8,926 nucleotides of DNA, taken from Nitrospirota bacterium. Lineage in GTDB: Bacteria > Nitrospirota > Nitrospiria > Nitrospirales > Nitrospiraceae. The stretch is taken from NCBI GenBank assembly GCA_016201805.1, contig JACQCB010000191.1, forward strand, positions 1-8,926, read 5' to 3'. A program made the translations under genes and the position numbers. Positions 1-8,640 of the stretch are shown here, piece by piece (the first letter of the stretch is position 1; every line of letters starts with the position of its first letter). The notes beneath the pieces are model-generated. The model did no database searches, had not been told where the DNA came from, and saw nothing but the letters and a program-made list of their open reading frames with translations.

Positions 1-343
1 CCAGGCGCGCGGCGTGCAGGACGAGATCGATTGCCTTGTTCGTGGGGGCCGTGGTCGGGAGGACCAGCCCGGCGCGATCGTGTCCCCAGCCAACCAAATC
101 CTTCCAGGAAGCGGCCTCGGCAGGGGGTAATGAAAGGCAGAAAGCGGCGGTCCAGGGCCCGTGAGTGGCCAAGACCAATCCGGAAGAGTCTGCGGCGTTT
201 CCTGTGAACGAAATCGGGCCTCCGTATTCGAGGTCGAACCAGTTTTGTAGTTCGGCCTGAGAGGGAGTTGTGGCGGTATACCCGATGACGTAGAGGGGAC
301 GGCCGGATCGAGGAAGCTTGGGCTGCTTGCGGCGGATTTTCAT
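1..343 (-). CDS. Unrecognised protein, N-terminal part, runs off the left edge
   Basis: An open frame starts with ATG at 343-341 and continues for 114 codons to the window edge without a stop, so the 3' end is missing. I do not recognise the family. The visible protein begins with a basic stretch (MKIRRKQPKLPRSGR), followed by a hydrophobic, strand-like segment (PLYVIGYTATT). It contains several tryptophans and a Gly-Trp-Gly-His-Asp motif near residue 91. There is no signal peptide or membrane segment. The start is the only ATG in frame after the typA stop, 33 bp away, and the gene shares typA's strand and reading frame, so co-transcription is likely. No clear Shine-Dalgarno sequence precedes it. 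The third codon positions are G/C rich, as in real genes here. Because all three minus-strand frames lack stops over most of this GC-rich stretch, openness alone is weak evidence. The ATG, the spacing and the sensible amino-acid composition favour this frame. Confidence 0.65.
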   Translation of the reverse strand, partial: MKIRRKQPKLPRSGRPLYVIGYTATTPSQAELQNWFDLEYGGPISFTGNAADSSGLVLATHGPWTAAFCLSLPPAEAASWKDLVGWGHDRAGLVLPTTAPTNKAIDLVLHAARL

Positions 344-376
344 GCTCGTGGCCCCAACGCTTCGGCGGGAGCCAAA

Positions 377-2266
<1,890 letters not shown>

Positions 2267-2287
2267 GTGCGTCGGTACCCTTCAGCC

Positions 2288-2319
2288 AAAAAAAATGACG
2301 CCGCTCACAGACGGCGTCA
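2288..2319 (-). promoter_or_regulatory. Stem-loop plus U8 tract in the typA 5' leader (terminator-like)
   Basis: Read on the minus strand, TGACGCCG (2319-2312) and CGGCGTCA (2303-2296) form a perfect 8-bp GC-rich stem around an 8-nt loop. Eight T residues (2295-2288) follow at once. This is the shape of an intrinsic terminator. However, it lies 21 nt upstream of the typA ATG and immediately downstream of the predicted typA promoter, with no minus-strand gene in front of it in this intergenic region. On the plus strand no T tract follows the stem. It may act as an attenuator of typA, as a 5' mRNA-stabilising hairpin, or as a stop for stray upstream transcription. The structure is seen directly; its role is inferred. 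Confidence 0.6.
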
Positions 2320-2325
2320 GAAGAG

Positions 2326-2355
2326 ATTATACGCGATCCAGGCGGTCAAATACAA
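2326..2355 (-). promoter_or_regulatory. Predicted sigma70-type promoter of typA
   Basis: On the minus strand a perfect -10 box TATAAT occupies 2331-2326. A weak -35 box TTGTAT (2355-2350) lies 18 bp upstream. Transcription would start about 7 nt below the -10, near 2317-2319, which is the first base of the leader stem-loop. The -10 match is strong and the -35 match is poor. A better-looking TTGACC at 2349-2344 is only 12 bp from the -10 and is too close to serve. Confidence 0.55.
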
Positions 2356-2400
2356 GCGGTGCGCCGTATCGAGCGAGGCGGGCGGAATCGGGGGCCGGGA

Positions 2401-2429
2401 TTGAGTTTTGGAAGGCGCCGCTGTATGGT
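2401..2429 (+). promoter_or_regulatory. Candidate promoter of the penicillin-binding protein gene
   Basis: TTGAGT (2401-2406) and TATGGT (2424-2429) are separated by 17 bp and each match four of six sigma70 consensus positions. The start would fall near 2436, giving a leader of about 48 nt before the ATG at 2484. It does not overlap the divergent typA promoter, whose -35 ends at 2355. This is the best candidate in the intergenic region but is not a strong match. Confidence 0.35.
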
Positions 2430-2468
2430 AATTCATCATCCGACGTTCCTGCCGCCGGCGTCCCCTGT

Positions 2469-2474
2469 GAGGAG
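2469..2474 (+). promoter_or_regulatory. Shine-Dalgarno site that fixes the PBP1A start
   Basis: GAGGAG lies 9 nt upstream of ATG 2484. It settles the start of the gene: the frame is open back to another ATG at 2265, but that would add 73 unlike residues and overlap the start of typA. Confidence 0.8.
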
Positions 2475-2483
2475 TCCTACTGC

Positions 2484-4868
2484 ATGCCCGTGAGTGAGCC
2501 ATTGTTCGACCGATATCCGCCTGCGCGGCGCTCGCGCTGGCGGCTCGTTCTTGCGGCGTTGATGGCCCTCGTCGGCTTGCTGGGCGGGATTGTCGCCGGC
2601 AGCTTGTGGTATGCCTCGCAGGACCTCCCGCCCCTGGATTCTCTTCAGGCGTACCAGCCGAGCCTGGTGAGTCGTGTCTATTCGGATGACCGGCAGGTCA
2701 TCGGCCAGCATTACGTGGAACGGCGGATTCTGACGCCGCTCGTGGACATTCCGCAAGGCCTGGTCAATGCGGTGATTGCGGTGGAAGACGCACGGTTTTT
2801 CGAACACCCTGGTCTGGACGTGTTCGGGATCGTCCGGGCGTTCTGGACGAATCTGCGCCGGGGCGGCAAAGTGGAGGGGGCCAGTACGATTACGCAGCAA
2901 TTGACCCGCTCCCTCTTCCTGTCGCCGGAGCGGACCTACGGGAGAAAGTTCAAAGAATTGATCTTGGCCTACAAGATGGAGTTGATCCTGAGCAAGGAGC
3001 AGATTCTGGAGTTGTACCTGAACCAGATTTATTTCGGCCAGGGGGCCTACGGCGTCGCGTCCGCCGCCCAGACCTACTTCGGGAAGGAGCTGGCCGACCT
3101 GACCCTCGCGGAATCGGCGCTCTTGGCCGGGCTCCCCAAGTCGCCCAACAATTACTCCCCGATCAAAAACCTGGAACGGGCCAAGCGGCGCCAGGAACAT
3201 GTGTTGGCCAGGATGGAGGAAGCCGGGTTTATTACGCCGGAGGAACGAGAGGAGGCGGCCGCGCAATCCTTGCCGATTCGACGTGTGGCGCCCGAACAGA
3301 TTGCCCCGCATTTCATCGAGCACGTGCGCCAGCACCTGATGACCGCCTATGGAGAGGCGATGGTCTACAAAGGGGGGCTGGAGGTGTTCACGACGTTGAA
3401 TGTGGAGATGCAAAAAGCGGCGGAAGAGGCCGTTCGAAAGGGACTGCGGCAACTGGACAAGCGGCAGGGGTGGCGCGGTCCGATCGGTCAGCAGGATGTC
3501 ACGGGGCTGGCTGAAAGGGCGGCGGCGGTGCCTCCGCCGGCCGTCCGCGAAGGCGAGGTGCTACAGGGGGTGGTCACCAAGGTGGCGAAGGATCACGTGG
3601 TCGTGCAGGCGGGCGGCGTCGCCGGAAAGCTGGCGTTCGACGACATGGCTTGGGCGCGCCGCCGGCTGCGTGGCAAGGACCTCAGCAAGGACGTTACGGT
3701 GTTGCCCAGCGTCAAGCTGTTGGTGAAGCCCGGAGATGTGATCGAAGTGGGGGTCAAGAAAGTGGATCGCGAGGGCGTGCAGTTCCGGCTTGAGCAGACG
3801 CCGATCGTCGAGGGGGGCCTCATCGCGATCGATCCCCGAACCGGCGCGATTCGGGCGATGGTCGGCGGGTACGACTTCGCCCGCAGCGAATACAACCGGG
3901 CGGTCCTGGCTCATCGACAGCCCGGGTCCGCCTTCAAGCCCATCATCTATGCCACGGCGCTCAATGAAGGTTTGAGCCCGGCCACGCTCGTGGTGGATGC
4001 CCCGGTGGTGTACGAAAATGAGGATCCCGACAAGACCTGGAAACCGGAAAATTACGAAAAGAAATTCTTCGGCGTCATCAGCTTGCGGGAAGCCTTGACG
4101 CATTCACGCAACGCCGCGACCGTCCGTTTGCTGGACAAAGTGGGGGTGCGCGACGTCATCGACTTCGCGCGCGTGTTGGGCATCGCCAGCCCCCTCAGCC
4201 ACGATCTGTCGCTGGCGCTGGGGTCCTCCAGCGTCACGCTGCAGGAATTGACGGCCGCCTATGGCATTTTCGCGAACCAGGGGATGCAACTCGATCCCTA
4301 CGCGATTACGATGGTGCAGGACAACGGCGGGCAGATGCTCGAGCAAAAACTGTTCGAGCCGCGCGAGGCGATCTCGAAGGAAACAGCGTATCTCATCACC
4401 AGCATGATGGAAGATGTGATTCAAAAGGGGACCGGGCAACTGGCCAAGTCCATCGAACGGCCGATCGCCGGCAAGACCGGTACGACGAACGATTATACGG
4501 ACGCCTGGTTCATCGGCTATACCCCGAACCTGGTCGTCGGTGTCTGGGTGGGGTTCGATGACATCCGGACCTTGGGGGAAACCGAGTCCGGGGCCCACGC
4601 GGCCTTGCCCATCTGGGTGGACTTCATGCAGGGTGTCTTGCCCGCTCTGCCGGTCATGCCCTTCGAAATCCCGGACGACATCCTGTTCGTGAAGGTGGAC
4701 CCCAGCACCGGCCTTCTCGCCGAGCAGGGAGGGCAGGGCACGGTGGAGATTTTCGCCAAAGGCAACGAGCCGACCGACACGGCTCCTTCTCGGACGGACC
4801 CTGCGGAGTTCTATAAGTTGGATCAGGTGCCGGAGCCGGCGTCGGGCGCGCCGAGTCCGTCACGGTAG
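2484..4868 (+). CDS. mrcA: Class A penicillin-binding protein, PBP1A type (transglycosylase/transpeptidase)
   Basis: This 794-residue bifunctional enzyme polymerises lipid II into glycan strands and cross-links their peptides in the periplasm. A short basic cytoplasmic tail (RYPPARRSRWR) is followed by one membrane segment at about 21-42, which acts as an uncleaved anchor. The GT51 transglycosylase domain (about 60-240) has EDARFFEHPG (101-110, catalytic Glu101) and GASTITQQL (132-140). An OB-like insert typical of PBP1A follows at about 355-440, after a Gly-Trp-Arg-Gly-Pro motif at 329-333. The transpeptidase domain carries SAFK (482-485, nucleophile Ser482), SRN (541-543) and KTGT (664-667), so both active sites look intact. 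The tail after about 755 is Pro/Ser/Thr-rich and probably disordered. The length is slightly below that of E. coli PBP1A (850). ATG 2484 is chosen because a GAGGAG site precedes it and the family-like N terminus begins there. The gene is divergent from typA and convergent with the isc operon. Confidence 0.95.
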   Translation: MPVSEPLFDRYPPARRSRWRLVLAALMALVGLLGGIVAGSLWYASQDLPPLDSLQAYQPSLVSRVYSDDRQVIGQHYVERRILTPLVDIPQGLVNAVIAVEDARFFEHPGLDVFGIVRAFWTNLRRGGKVEGASTITQQLTRSLFLSPERTYGRKFKELILAYKMELILSKEQILELYLNQIYFGQGAYGVASAAQTYFGKELADLTLAESALLAGLPKSPNNYSPIKNLERAKRRQEHVLARMEEAGFITPEEREEAAAQSLPIRRVAPEQIAPHFIEHVRQHLMTAYGEAMVYKGGLEVFTTLNVEMQKAAEEAVRKGLRQLDKRQGWRGPIGQQDVTGLAERAAAVPPPAVREGEVLQGVVTKVAKDHVVVQAGGVAGKLAFDDMAWARRRLRGKDLSKDVTVLPSVKLLVKPGDVIEVGVKKVDREGVQFRLEQTPIVEGGLIAIDPRTGAIRAMVGGYDFARSEYNRAVLAHRQPGSAFKPIIYATALNEGLSPATLVVDAPVVYENEDPDKTWKPENYEKKFFGVISLREALTHSRNAATVRLLDKVGVRDVIDFARVLGIASPLSHDLSLALGSSSVTLQELTAAYGIFANQGMQLDPYAITMVQDNGGQMLEQKLFEPREAISKETAYLITSMMEDVIQKGTGQLAKSIERPIAGKTGTTNDYTDAWFIGYTPNLVVGVWVGFDDIRTLGETESGAHAALPIWVDFMQGVLPALPVMPFEIPDDILFVKVDPSTGLLAEQGGQGTVEIFAKGNEPTDTAPSRTDPAEFYKLDQVPEPASGAPSPSR

Positions 4869-4906
4869 GGCGATGTCAAATGGGAGGCAAGAAACCGGCG
4901 GGGTGC

Positions 4907-5119
4907 TCAGGATTTGGCGTCCTGAAACTCCTCGTGCCAGGCCATTTGGATTGATTCCAGGATTTTCTCGTTGGATTTTTTCGGGTCGTCCCTGAATTCC
5001 GGCAGGGCCGTGATCCAGGTATGAAGATCGGTGAACCGCACCGTCAGCGGATCGACGTCCGGATGTGCCTCCAGCAGCCTGATGGCGATCTCTTCCCTGT
5101 CCTGCCATCTTATATCCAT
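4907..5119 (-). CDS. iscX: Fe-S cluster assembly protein IscX
   Basis: This 70-residue acidic protein matches E. coli IscX (YfhJ, 66 residues) along its whole length. Shared segments include a W-x-D-x-x-E-I start (residues 5-11), an HPD-x-DP-x-TVRFTDLHTWI core (19-36) and DDP-x-x-SNEKILE (44-55). In the studied proteins IscX binds the cysteine desulfurase IscS at the site used by frataxin and modulates sulfur transfer according to iron supply. It acts in the cytoplasm. ATG 5119 is preceded by GGAGGA (5130-5125) at 5-nt spacing, a strong ribosome-binding site. It is the last gene of the isc cluster, 89 bp after hscA, with a repeat-filled spacer between them and no ferredoxin gene. IscX is far less widespread than the rest of the ISC system and is known mainly from proteobacteria. 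Confidence 0.93.
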   Translation of the reverse strand: MDIRWQDREEIAIRLLEAHPDVDPLTVRFTDLHTWITALPEFRDDPKKSNEKILESIQMAWHEEFQDAKS

Positions 5120-5129
5120 CGGATTCCTC

Positions 5130-5205
5130 CAAGAGCGTATGGCCTATGGCGAGTGGCCGGAAACTCTGGCTATAAGCTATTAGCCATAAGCTATATGCTT
5201 TGAAC
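5130..5205. repeat. Degenerate 7-bp tandem repeat between hscA and iscX
   Basis: The spacer divides into about ten heptads, nearly all starting with GC when read on the minus strand. The less GC-rich block (5164-5205) contains units such as GCATATA, GCTTATG, GCTAATA and GCTTATA. The other block (5130-5157) contains GCCACTC, GCCATAG and GCCATAC. A 6-bp interruption (5158-5163) separates them. The unit nearest hscA is the most degenerate. Part of the array can fold: TGGCTA (5167-5172) pairs with TAGCCA (5181-5186) around an 8-nt loop. The A/T content of the first block is much higher than that of the genes around it. The array ends exactly where the iscX Shine-Dalgarno begins. The periodicity is seen directly; any function is unknown. 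Confidence 0.6.
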
Positions 5206-5208
5206 TGC

Positions 5209-7029
5209 CTACGGCAGCTCCGAGAGCTTCTTGTTCTGCAACGCCTCTTTCAAGGACGTATCCATCAAGACTTCGGCCAAGTGGTGTGTGGCTTTTTCCA
5301 GGTCGGCAATGCGGGCCCTGATCTCTCGGTGCTCGTCGCCGGATCGGGCCGTTTCCAGGGCCGCCAGCGCAGCCTTGATGGCGGTGGTTTCCGCGGAATC
5401 GATCAGGTGGCCGCCCAGTCCCAAGGCTTTTTCGGTGGCCTTGATAATGGCCTCGGCTTCGGTGCGCGCCTCGATGAGTTGACGGGCTTTCAAATCCTCA
5501 GCCGCAAATGTGAACGATTCGCCGATCATCCGTTCCACTTCTTCATCCGACAGTCCATAGGAAGGCTTGACCTCGACGGACTGGGTCAGGCCGGTTCGCA
5601 CGTCTCTGGCGGTGACATGCAGGATGCCGTTTGCATCGATGAGAAACATGACCTCGATGCGCGGCACGCCGGCCGGGAGTGGCGGGACTTTGAGCTGGAA
5701 CCGCGCCAGGCTCCGGTTGTCTCGGGCCAATTCCCGTTCGCCTTGCAGGATGTGGATGTCCACGGAAGTCTGACCGTCCACGTAGGTGGTGAACATCTCC
5801 TTGGCGCTGGCGGGGATCGTGGTGTTCCGACGGATGAGCGGGCTCACCACTCCCCCCATCGTTTCGATCCCCAGAGATAGCGGGGTGACATCCAGCAGGA
5901 GCATGTCCTGGGTCCCGCCGCTCAGAATGTCCGCCTGGACGGCTGCTCCAAGCGCGACCACTTCATCGGGGTTCAATTCGCTGTGCGGGACCTTGCCGAA
6001 AAGGTCCTGCACGCAGCGTCTGACGAGGGGCATCCGGGTGGAGCCTCCCACCAACACCACTTCGTCGATCTGGGCGGGCTGCAAGCCTGCGTCCTTGAGC
6101 GCAAGGCGGCAGGGGCCGAGCGTCTGCTCGACCAAAGCCGTCGTCAGGCCTTCAAGTTGATCGCGCGTGATCTCGCGGCGGAAGGCGCCGTGCCCGGACG
6201 GTAATTCGAGGGCGACCATCGTTTTCTGTTCGTCGGAGAGTCGGATCTTTGCCCGCTCGGCTTCCAAGCGGAGGGCTTGCATCTGGTCCGGGTACTGGTC
6301 CAGGGAACACCCGTGCTGGTCGCGAATGTCGTGTAACAGCAGGTTGACGAGGGTCCGGTCGAAATCGTCGCCGCCGAGGTGGGTGTTGCCGTTGGTGGCC
6401 AGGACCTCGAATATCCCGTCCTTGAGCTTGAGAATCGAGATATCGAAGGTGCCGCCGCCCAAATCGTAGACGGCAATGGTGCCCTGGGTTTTTTTCTGCA
6501 ATCCGTAAGCCAGCGAGGCTGCGGTGGGCTCGTTGATGATGCGCAGCACGTCCAGTCCGGCGATCAGCCCTGCATCCTTGGTGGCCTGTCTTTGGCTGTC
6601 GTTGAAGTAGGCGGGGACCGTGATCACAGCCTTCGTGATGTCTTCCCCCAGGTGTTCTTCCGCCCGGCGCTTGAGTTCTCGCAGAATCATGGCCGAAATC
6701 TGCGGCGGCGAATAGGTTTTGTCGCCGATCTGGATGCGGATGACGCCGCCCTGTTCCTGGAGTTTGTAGGGAAAGTAGATGAGCTCCTCCGAGACATCCT
6801 CCAGGCTTTTGCCCATGAACCGTTTGACGGAGTAAATCGTGCGCTCCGGGTTGCGAACCAGGTGTTCCTTGGCTGGATCGCCGACGATCAGGCCGTTGTC
6901 GGTCATGGCGACGACGGAGGGCACCATGCCGCGTCCGTTTCGTCCTGCGATGACGCGGGGCGTCTGGCCGTCCATATAGGCGATCAGGGAATTCGTAGTG
7001 CCAAGGTCGATGCCGACGATGCGTGTCAT
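5209..7029 (-). CDS. hscA: Hsp70-type chaperone HscA of the ISC pathway
   Basis: This 606-residue Hsp70 is a specialised ATPase chaperone that, with HscB, binds the scaffold IscU and promotes cluster release to acceptor proteins in the cytoplasm. The nucleotide-binding domain (1 to about 370) shows the phosphate-1 loop GIDLGTTNS (6-14), EPTAASLAYG (167-176), phosphate-2 DLGGGTFD (189-196) and the adenosine motif VGGSTR (337-342). The hydrophobic linker MLLLDV (376-381) leads into the substrate domain (about 385-505) and a helical lid to the end. Segments such as NRSLARF (448-454) and VKPSYGL (487-493) resemble HscA more than DnaK, and the C terminus lacks DnaK's EEVD-like/Gly-rich tail. The gene lies 19 bp after hscB and its partner motif LPPVK is present in the nearby IscU. 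The ribosome-binding site is weak, so translation may be coupled to hscB. The N terminus lacks the roughly 17-residue extension of E. coli HscA. Confidence 0.94.
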   Translation of the reverse strand: MTRIVGIDLGTTNSLIAYMDGQTPRVIAGRNGRGMVPSVVAMTDNGLIVGDPAKEHLVRNPERTIYSVKRFMGKSLEDVSEELIYFPYKLQEQGGVIRIQIGDKTYSPPQISAMILRELKRRAEEHLGEDITKAVITVPAYFNDSQRQATKDAGLIAGLDVLRIINEPTAASLAYGLQKKTQGTIAVYDLGGGTFDISILKLKDGIFEVLATNGNTHLGGDDFDRTLVNLLLHDIRDQHGCSLDQYPDQMQALRLEAERAKIRLSDEQKTMVALELPSGHGAFRREITRDQLEGLTTALVEQTLGPCRLALKDAGLQPAQIDEVVLVGGSTRMPLVRRCVQDLFGKVPHSELNPDEVVALGAAVQADILSGGTQDMLLLDVTPLSLGIETMGGVVSPLIRRNTTIPASAKEMFTTYVDGQTSVDIHILQGERELARDNRSLARFQLKVPPLPAGVPRIEVMFLIDANGILHVTARDVRTGLTQSVEVKPSYGLSDEEVERMIGESFTFAAEDLKARQLIEARTEAEAIIKATEKALGLGGHLIDSAETTAIKAALAALETARSGDEHREIRARIADLEKATHHLAEVLMDTSLKEALQNKKLSELP

Positions 7030-7048
7030 GGGTGTAAACGCCTGGTAC

Positions 7049-7786
7049 TCAGGCGGTGGTGGCGGTCAGGTCGTTGACGATGTTGCAGAGATAGGTCCGG
7101 TTCGAGAGGATCTCTCGCATCTCCTTGAGGACGGCGGTGGCGTCCTTCTGGAAATCGGGGCTGGCCGGGTCCGTCCGGCTCTGCCGGCTGTGCAGCGCAT
7201 CCCACCGGGTGAAGAGTTCGAACAGACGGCGGTCCATTTCGCGCTGGCGCTGTTCGAGCAGTTCGCGGTCCGTTGCCAGCTTGTCGCGCAGGCGCGCCAC
7301 GGTGGCGGGGTCCTGGTCGGAGGCGGAGCGATAGGCCTCCAGATCCTCCTGGAGGGTCAGGATTTCTTCGAACAGGTCGGCGGGCGGGGAGGTCCGGATG
7401 TCCTTGGCCGAGCCGGCCTCCAGCCGGAGCAAGTACTCCGCTCGCTGGATCGGATCCTTGAGCGTGCGGTAGGCGGTGTTCAGCATCGCTGAGTTGCCCA
7501 GGCTGATGTTTTGTTCGGAATCGGTCTTGCGCTGATAGAAGTCGGGGTGAAAGGTCCGGCTGAGTTCGTAGAACTTCGCTTCCAGCGCGCCGAGGTCGAT
7601 GGTCAACAGCCGGGGCAGGCCGAGACAGGTGAAGTAGTCCATCTCCTTCGACAGCGGCTGCACCTTGACGCACTGTTCGCAAAAATACTCCCCGGTGACC
7701 TCGGACTGGCAGTGCCAGCACATGCTCCGAGCCATCTGGAGTTCGCTGCGTTTCGTCGGGGTTTTCTGCGTGCCATCCATCGTCAT
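7049..7786 (-). CDS. hscB: J-domain cochaperone HscB with an N-terminal tetracysteine domain
   Basis: This 245-residue protein is the DnaJ-like partner that brings IscU to HscA and stimulates its ATPase. The J domain spans about 50-125, with the essential HPD at 80-82 and a conserved NTAYRTLKDPIQRAEYLL segment (103-120) typical of HscB. A C-terminal helical domain, the IscU-binding part in the family, fills the rest. Unlike E. coli HscB (171 residues), it carries an N-terminal CWHC (23-26) and CEQC (36-39) pair spaced by nine residues, a likely zinc- or iron-binding ribbon of the kind known from eukaryotic HSCB. The C-terminal part also has a longer, charged coiled-coil-like stretch (about 135-200). 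The start could be ATG 7786 or, two codons on, ATG 7780; only two residues differ. The gene lies 23 bp after iscA and 19 bp before hscA. Confidence 0.93.
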   Translation of the reverse strand: MTMDGTQKTPTKRSELQMARSMCWHCQSEVTGEYFCEQCVKVQPLSKEMDYFTCLGLPRLLTIDLGALEAKFYELSRTFHPDFYQRKTDSEQNISLGNSAMLNTAYRTLKDPIQRAEYLLRLEAGSAKDIRTSPPADLFEEILTLQEDLEAYRSASDQDPATVARLRDKLATDRELLEQRQREMDRRLFELFTRWDALHSRQSRTDPASPDFQKDATAVLKEMREILSNRTYLCNIVNDLTATTA

Positions 7787-7809
7787 AGGGGCTTCTCAGT
7801 CAAAGGGTG

Positions 7810-8163
7810 TCAGGCCGAAAAGGATTCCCCGCAGCCGCAGGTCTTGTCGGCGTTCGGGTTGACGAATTTGAAATTGCCGCCGAGCAAGTCCTTGTGAAAA
7901 TCGAGTTGGGTGCCTTGCAGGTAAATGGCGCTCTTGGCATCCACGATTATCTTGACGCCCTCGATTTCGCAGACGGTGTCGTACTGGCCGATCTTGTCGT
8001 CGAAGTTGATGGTGTAGCTCAATCCCGAGCAGCCGCCCCCCTTGACCCCGACGCGCAGCCCGCCTTCCGTGATGCTTTGCACGTTGAGTAGGCGCCGCAC
8101 TTCAGCCAGAGCGGCTTGGCTGAGCGTGATGACCGGTGTGTTCGTCTGGTGTGTCGCGTCCAT
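7810..8163 (-). CDS. iscA: A-type Fe-S carrier protein IscA
   Basis: This 117-residue HesB/IscA-family protein carries or delivers iron-sulfur clusters, or iron, to target enzymes. The three ligand cysteines are in the expected places: Cys45 in GGGCSG (42-47), and Cys109 and Cys111 in CGCGESF (109-115), four residues before the C terminus in all. Cys65 is an extra, non-family cysteine. The protein is about ten residues longer than E. coli IscA because of its N terminus. ATG 8163 is preceded by AAGGAG at about 6-nt spacing. Its place between iscU and hscB matches the classical operon. By sequence alone I cannot fully exclude the related ErpA-type function, but the position favours IscA. Confidence 0.93.
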   Translation of the reverse strand: MDATHQTNTPVITLSQAALAEVRRLLNVQSITEGGLRVGVKGGGCSGLSYTINFDDKIGQYDTVCEIEGVKIIVDAKSAIYLQGTQLDFHKDLLGGNFKFVNPNADKTCGCGESFSA

Positions 8164-8208
8164 GGCTGACTCCTTGCGCTGACTTCTTGGTGTGAGGCCG
8201 GCGGCGGC

Positions 8209-8595
8209 TTACTTTTTCTCCTCCGCCTTTTTCTTGTAGTCGTTCAGGGCCGCTTTGATGGCATCCTCGGCCAGCACCGAGCAATGGATCTTGACCGGCG
8301 GCAGGTTGAGTTCCTGCACGATGTCGGTGTTCTTGATCTTCTGGGCTTCTTCCAGGGTCTTGCCTTTCAGCCATTCGGTGGCCAAGCTCGAGCTGGCGAT
8401 GGCCGACCCGCAGCCGAAGGTCTTGAACTTGGCGTCCACGATGGTCTCGTCCTGCACCTTGATCTGCAGCTTCATGACGTCGCCGCATTCCGGCGCCCCG
8501 ACGATGCCGGTGCCCACGTCGTCTTCGTCTTTCTTAAAGCTCCCCATGTTGCGCGGGTTGTTGAAATGGTCCACGACTTTGTCACTATACGCCAT
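8209..8595 (-). CDS. iscU: Fe-S cluster scaffold protein IscU
   Basis: This 128-residue scaffold is where IscS-derived sulfur and iron are assembled into a [2Fe-2S] cluster in the cytoplasm. It aligns over its full length with E. coli IscU (also 128 residues). The ligand set is complete: Cys37 and Asp39 in PECGD, Cys62 in FGCGSAIASS, and His104-Cys105. The HscA recognition motif LPPVK is at 98-102, which fits the presence of hscBA downstream. The C terminus is Lys/Glu-rich. The start at ATG 8595 has an unusually strong Shine-Dalgarno, GGAGGAGG (8611-8604), with 8-nt spacing, consistent with high expression. It lies 45 bp after iscS and 45 bp before iscA. The presence of HIHC-like ligands and the lack of the SufU insertion separate it from SufU. 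Confidence 0.97.
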   Translation of the reverse strand: MAYSDKVVDHFNNPRNMGSFKKDEDDVGTGIVGAPECGDVMKLQIKVQDETIVDAKFKTFGCGSAIASSSLATEWLKGKTLEEAQKIKNTDIVQELNLPPVKIHCSVLAEDAIKAALNDYKKKAEEKK

Positions 8596-8640
8596 GGTGC
8601 AATCCTCCTCCGTGGTACGCGGTGCCGGTCACGGTTATCA

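Noticed and set aside
2436..4598. Minus-strand open frames opposite the PBP gene (2436-3452, 3561-4103, 4104-4598)
   Set aside because: They are shadows of the PBP codons with Arg/His/Gln-rich translations and no ribosome-binding sites or domains.
4907..4925. Inverted repeat at the iscX stop as a terminator
   Set aside because: The stem is only 6 bp and no T tract follows on either strand.
4860..5132. A 90-residue minus-strand frame around iscX, considered as a possible missing ferredoxin
   Set aside because: It has one cysteine near its end and no cysteine motif of a ferredoxin. It is an out-of-frame shadow of iscX.
5130..5205. CRISPR-like array
   Set aside because: The units are only 7 bp and directly adjacent, without spacers, and no cas genes are nearby.
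5209..7029. The Hsp70 gene as general DnaK
   Set aside because: It sits directly after hscB in the isc operon, its substrate-domain sequence is closer to HscA, and no grpE or dnaJ is present.
5200..7492. Plus-strand open frames opposite hscA and hscB (5200-5880, 6379-7077, 6998-7492)
   Set aside because: They lie entirely antisense to well-supported Hsp70 and J-protein genes, and their translations show no family features.
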